Shown: in pieces, positions 61,322 to 64,000 of the stretch | Layout of the letters: every line of letters starts with the position of its first letter | Position numbering within the stretch: position 1 is the first letter of the stretch | Source: Flavobacterium sp. HBTb2-11-1 | GTDB taxonomy: Bacteria > Bacteroidota > Bacteroidia > Flavobacteriales > Flavobacteriaceae | Direction of reading: 5' to 3' | Assembly (NCBI RefSeq): GCF_009826975.1 | Contig: NZ_WUMO01000006.1 | Coordinates: 124,001-188,000, forward strand | DNA length: 64,000 bases | Translations under genes and position numbers: made by a program | Notes under the pieces: model-generated | What the model was told of the DNA's origin: nothing | What the model saw: the letters and a program-made list of their open reading frames with translations, nothing else | Database searches by the model: none

Positions 61322-62155
61322 TTATTTATTATCCCCTCTTTTTTTAAATCGAGGATCATGTTTTGAAATAAATGCTTTTCTTCTAGTTGGAGTTGCACTT
61401 GAAGCCAAACTTTCAACTTTAGGAAAACTGGCTTCTTCGGTTTTGCTAGAAGGTTCAATTAACTGATTTAATTCTTTGATTTCGTCATCAGTTAGCTCTC
61501 TATATCTTCCTACAGGGACATCCAATGAAATATTGATAATTCTAATACGTTTAAGAGCAGTAACCTCGTAACCCAAATATTCAGACATTCTTCTAATTTG
61601 GCGGTTTAATCCCTGAGTCAAAATAATCTTAAAAGTATATTTGCTGATTTGCTCGACTTTACACTTTTTAGTAACCGTATCTAAAATCGGAACGCCATTT
61701 CCCATTCTCTGAATAAAACGTTCAGTAATCGGTTTGTTTACTGTAACCGTATATTCTTTTTCGTGATTATTTCTCGCGCGAAGAATCTTGTTTACAATAT
61801 CACCGTCATTGGTCATAAAAATCAAACCTTCACTGGCTTTATCCAATCTTCCAATAGGGAAAATTCTTTTTGGATAATTAATATAATCAACAATATTGTT
61901 TTTTACTTCAAGATTGGTTGTGCATTCAATTCCGACAGGTTTATTGAACGCCAAATAAATCATTTTTTCGTTTTTCTCAACGATTAATTTTCCATCTACG
62001 CGCACTTCATCCTCTGGCGAAACTTTCGTTCCCATTTCCGGTACAGTACCATTTATTGTAACGCGTCCTTCTTCAATTAATTTATCAGCTTCACGACGAG
62101 AACAAAAGCCCGTTTCGGCAATAAATTTATTAAGACGTTTTAAATTTTCTTCCAT
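61322..62155 (-). CDS. rluF: 23S rRNA pseudouridine synthase RluF family
   Basis: 277 residues. N-terminal S4 RNA-binding domain ([20 protein letters not shown]), then the RsuA/RluF catalytic domain with Asp105 in [19 protein letters not shown], motif EKEYTVTV and [21 protein letters not shown]. coli RluF modifies U2604 of 23S rRNA. The C-terminus from about 235 on is a charged extension ending [13 protein letters not shown]. Single gene, shares a two-way terminator with its convergent neighbour. Confidence 0.92.
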   Translation of the reverse strand: MEENLKRLNKFIAETGFCSRREADKLIEEGRVTINGTVPEMGTKVSPEDEVRVDGKLIVEKNEKMIYLAFNKPVGIECTTNLEVKNNIVDYINYPKRIFPIGRLDKASEGLIFMTNDGDIVNKILRARNNHEKEYTVTVNKPITERFIQRMGNGVPILDTVTKKCKVEQISKYTFKIILTQGLNRQIRRMSEYLGYEVTALKRIRIINISLDVPVGRYRELTDDEIKELNQLIEPSSKTEEASFPKVESLASSATPTRRKAFISKHDPRFKKRGDNK

Positions 62156-62210
62156 ACTGCAAAAGTAGCTAAAAGTTTAGACTTCTTAGAATTTTAGATT
62201 TCAGAAAAAA

Positions 62211-62245
62211 AACTTAGTCCCGATAGCTATCAGGATAGCAACTTA
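62211..62245. repeat. short dyad repeat
   Basis: TCCCGATAGCTATCAGGA with the exact palindrome GATAGCTATC, flanked by direct AACTTAG words. Related words occur near 17752. Possible terminator of the monooxygenase gene on the minus strand. Confidence 0.45.
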
Positions 62246-62262
62246 GAATCTCAGCATCTTTT

Positions 62263-62610
62263 TTACGAATCATGAAAAATGGAACTATCCTCTGGAGTTT
62301 CTTTTCTTTCAAACATTCCATAATCGCGAATTACAGTTGCAATTCTTAAATGATAGTCTTTAAAGACTTCATTTCTGCCTTTTACTTGTGCGGCACGATG
62401 CATTTCAATATTTCGCCATTGCTGAATACTTTCTTCATCTCGCCAAAAAGACAAAGACAAAACTTTTGAAGGATCGGAAAAACTTTGAAATCGTTCTATC
62501 GAAATAAATCCTTCAATATTATCTAATTCCGGACGCAGATTCGCGGCGATATCCAGATATTCTTCTTTTTTTCCTTCATTAGGAATCACTTCAAAAATTA
62601 CAGCTATCAT
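62263..62610 (-). CDS. antibiotic biosynthesis monooxygenase (ABM) family protein
   Basis: 115 residues, a ferredoxin-like ABM domain: VIFEVIPNEGKKEEYLDIAANL, GFISIERFQSFSDPSKVLSLSFW and WRNIEMHRAAQVKGRN with the conserved His. Family members oxidise quinols or degrade haem-like compounds without a cofactor; some are only scaffolds. It follows the P450 gene by 12 bp on the same strand, so the two are co-transcribed. Confidence 0.9.
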   Translation of the reverse strand: MIAVIFEVIPNEGKKEEYLDIAANLRPELDNIEGFISIERFQSFSDPSKVLSLSFWRDEESIQQWRNIEMHRAAQVKGRNEVFKDYHLRIATVIRDYGMFERKETPEDSSIFHDS

Positions 62611-62622
62611 ATTTTTATTTTT

Positions 62623-63774
62623 TTATTGTAATGAAATCCAGATTGTTTTGGGCAATCTGGCGTTGATCATGGGTTCGTGTTGAATATTATTTTCTAAAAT
62701 TGTAGCGGTTTTAAATTTATTAAATAGAAACCATAAAGCTTCAGTCGCCAAATGAATTGAGAAATGTTTGGCGAGACACATATGGCCGCCAATTCCGAAA
62801 GTTAGATTTTTAGCATTAGTATTTCTTTCAATATCAAATTTTGATTCATTTTCAAATTTCTTCGGATCTCGATTTGCCGATGCAAGCACAACTAAAATTG
62901 AATCATTTTTTCTAATTAGGCTTTCGCCAATAGAAATGTCTTCGGTTGCAATTCGTCTTGTATTATGAATGGACGGATCAAAGCGTAAAGTTTCGATAAC
63001 CGATTTTTCTATTTCTGTTTTACTGGAAAAAGTTTTATTTTTTAGAATGTGCAAAAGCGAATTACTCAAAATTCCTCTTCCAGCATCAAAACTCTGAATA
63101 AATAATCCAATTAAATTGCTAATGCTTATTGTTTTGATTTCGTCAAACGAAAACGAATTTGTTCCCGAAAATTTTGATGGTAAAGACTCGTAAAAGTTTA
63201 ATTGAAAAAGCTGTTTTTCTACGATTGAAAAGATTTGTTCTGAAATTTCATTGATAGATTTTACTTGTTCTTCTGTTTTCTGCGGAAGCATTATTTTAAC
63301 CAAAGATCCTATTTGGTTTGCAATAAACTCACAATCTTTTTCATCAAAACCAAAGCTTTTCAAAACAACCAAAACCGGCAATTTTTTACAAACCGAATTT
63401 ACCCAATCCATTTTATATTCAGTCAAATCATCTTTTATTAATTGAGAAATAATAGAATTAATATCGACAGATTTCATTTTTGAAAACAGCAATATTGCAA
63501 TTTCTTTTGAAATTTCATGCTGTATTCCGTTTGACAATCGGGTTAAATTGGTTAGAATTTCTAGAGCATGTTTATTCAGTTTTTGTTCGTTGTTTGGATT
63601 TACTGCTGGAATCTCTGCTTTAGGATTTTTCAAAATAGAAACACAATCTTCATAAGAATATATTGCCCAGATTTTATTTGTTTCATCCCAATAAACGGGA
63701 TTGTTTTGCAACATGGTCTTATAAGTCAAATAAGGGTTTTGGATATCAGATTGAAGGAATAAAGTCGAAGTCAT
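62623..63774 (-). CDS. cytochrome P450
   Basis: 383 residues from the ATG at 63774; a TTG at 63792 is part of the promoter. The haem ligand Cys333 is in FGIGGHMCLAKHFS (common form FGxGxHxCLG; here the last Gly is Ala). The K-helix ExxR is in VIETLRFDPSIHNTRR and the I-helix region is about FIQSFDAGRGILSN, which lacks the usual AGxxT acid-alcohol pair. There is no N-terminal membrane anchor, so it is soluble and needs a separate ferredoxin and reductase. Substrate unknown. Divergent from an ArsR-type gene. Confidence 0.9.
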   Translation of the reverse strand: MTSTLFLQSDIQNPYLTYKTMLQNNPVYWDETNKIWAIYSYEDCVSILKNPKAEIPAVNPNNEQKLNKHALEILTNLTRLSNGIQHEISKEIAILLFSKMKSVDINSIISQLIKDDLTEYKMDWVNSVCKKLPVLVVLKSFGFDEKDCEFIANQIGSLVKIMLPQKTEEQVKSINEISEQIFSIVEKQLFQLNFYESLPSKFSGTNSFSFDEIKTISISNLIGLFIQSFDAGRGILSNSLLHILKNKTFSSKTEIEKSVIETLRFDPSIHNTRRIATEDISIGESLIRKNDSILVVLASANRDPKKFENESKFDIERNTNAKNLTFGIGGHMCLAKHFSIHLATEALWFLFNKFKTATILENNIQHEPMINARLPKTIWISLQ

Positions 63775-63789
63775 TTGGAATGTTTTTAG

Positions 63790-63806
63790 CAAAGTTATTT
63801 AACTTT
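63790..63806. promoter_or_regulatory. P450 promoter and operator-like dyad
   Basis: On the minus strand TAACTTTG (63797-63790) fits the -7 consensus. Overlapping it, AAAGTTA-TT-TAACTTT (63791-63806) is a perfect 7-bp dyad, in the gap between the P450 gene and the divergent ArsR-type gene. It is a likely binding site of that regulator. Confidence 0.6.
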
Positions 63807-63848
63807 ACAAGGCGATACTTCATTCTGCACTTAACTATGAATACCTAA

Positions 63849-64000
63849 ATGGAAGATCAATTTATAAAAATGGCCTCTTTAATTGGCGATCCAACACGCG
63901 CCTCAATTTTGTGGACTTTGCTTGACGGAAGAGCTTTTACAGCTACAGAATTAGCGGTTTCTGCCAATACTTCGCCACAAAACATAAGCATGCATTTAGG
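63849..64000 (+). CDS. ArsR-family transcriptional regulator, cut by window end
   Basis: The first 50 residues are in the window: MEDQFIKMASLIGDPTRASI, LWTLLDGRAFTATELAVSAN and TSPQNISMHL. This is the start of an ArsR/SmtB winged helix (GDPTRASIL...L, then the recognition helix). It is divergent from the P450 gene with about 75 bp between starts, so it probably controls that operon. The rest lies outside. Confidence 0.85.
   Translation, partial: MEDQFIKMASLIGDPTRASILWTLLDGRAFTATELAVSANTSPQNISMHL

Noticed and set aside
63775..63792. TTG start of the P450
   Set aside because: It belongs to the minus-strand TAACTTTG promoter element and dyad.
1..64000. Type IX secretion sorting domains on the exported proteins
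   Set aside because: None of the exported proteins ends in a recognisable Por-type C-terminal sorting domain; all look like Sec-dependent lipoproteins, periplasmic or outer membrane proteins.

Overview
The window is AT-rich bacterial chromosome that reads as a member of the Bacteroidota, most likely Flavobacterium or a close relative. The evidence is a SusC/SusD pair, a HmuR/HmuY haem locus, OmpA, META, DUF4369 and prolyl-oligopeptidase-type lipoproteins or secreted proteins, a class I HMG-CoA reductase with a type 1 IPP isomerase (mevalonate route, usual in Flavobacteriia), and promoters of the Bacteroidota type (TTTG, about 19 bp, TAnnTTTG). Genus is inferred from family recall; no database search was run.

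Layout. 0-6.3 kb: RecQ, a small conserved protein, a FAD oxidoreductase, a SUKH (SMI1/KNR4) protein and a partner of unknown function. 6.3-14.1 kb, mostly minus strand: quinone oxidoreductase, cupin, aminopeptidase P, META lipoprotein, an ECF42-like sigma operon (AhpD-like, YCII/DGPF, sigma factor), and an msrB-msrA operon of exported repair enzymes. 14.3-17.5 kb, plus strand: idi, PTPS/QueD, peroxiredoxin, manA, a small protein, and two identical tRNA-Thr(TGT) genes, each with its own promoter and terminator. 17.8-26.1 kb: HMG-CoA reductase, lipoproteins, patatin, HtpG, lipocalin-like lipoprotein and OmpA. 26.2-30.4 kb: four minus-strand genes for exported proteins (one a frame-shifted HExxH lipoprotein, one a thioredoxin), bracketed by two near-copies of the ompA terminator, so it looks like an accessory insertion. 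30.5-41 kb: orphan ABC ATPase, S9 peptidase, FabH, CutC, TonB-dependent receptor, ArgS. 41.3-49.7 kb: an orphan SusCD pair and a haem-uptake locus (DUF6607 protein divergent from HmuR-HmuY). 50-54.6 kb: a tight SGNH / SGNH+LysM / MBOAT operon that looks like a cell-surface glycan O-acylation system. 54.8-58.3 kb: Ffh, FolD, CorA with a possible leader peptide. 58.3-61.3 kb: a repeat-rich gap, then a membrane protein / winged-helix regulator / DUF4153-4173-like membrane protein unit with a shared operator-like sequence. 61.3-64 kb: RluF, then a monooxygenase plus cytochrome P450 pair divergent from an ArsR-type regulator cut off by the window end.

Intergenic DNA is unusually rich in dispersed inverted repeats: paired 20-bp palindromes at 2.6 kb, two 33-nt hairpins sharing a 25-nt core at 35.4 and 58.4 kb, AATTCC-type hairpins at 2.2 and 17.7 kb, a 34-nt word at 36.1 and 54.7 kb, and a tandem array of roughly 93-bp units at 58.5 kb. 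No insertion sequence, prophage or CRISPR array was seen. The best candidates for new biology are the SGNH-LysM-MBOAT operon, the bracketed cassette at 26-30 kb, the two-site operator at 58.9/59.85 kb, the acidic, tyrosine-rich leader ORF before corA, and the P450/monooxygenase/ArsR locus.
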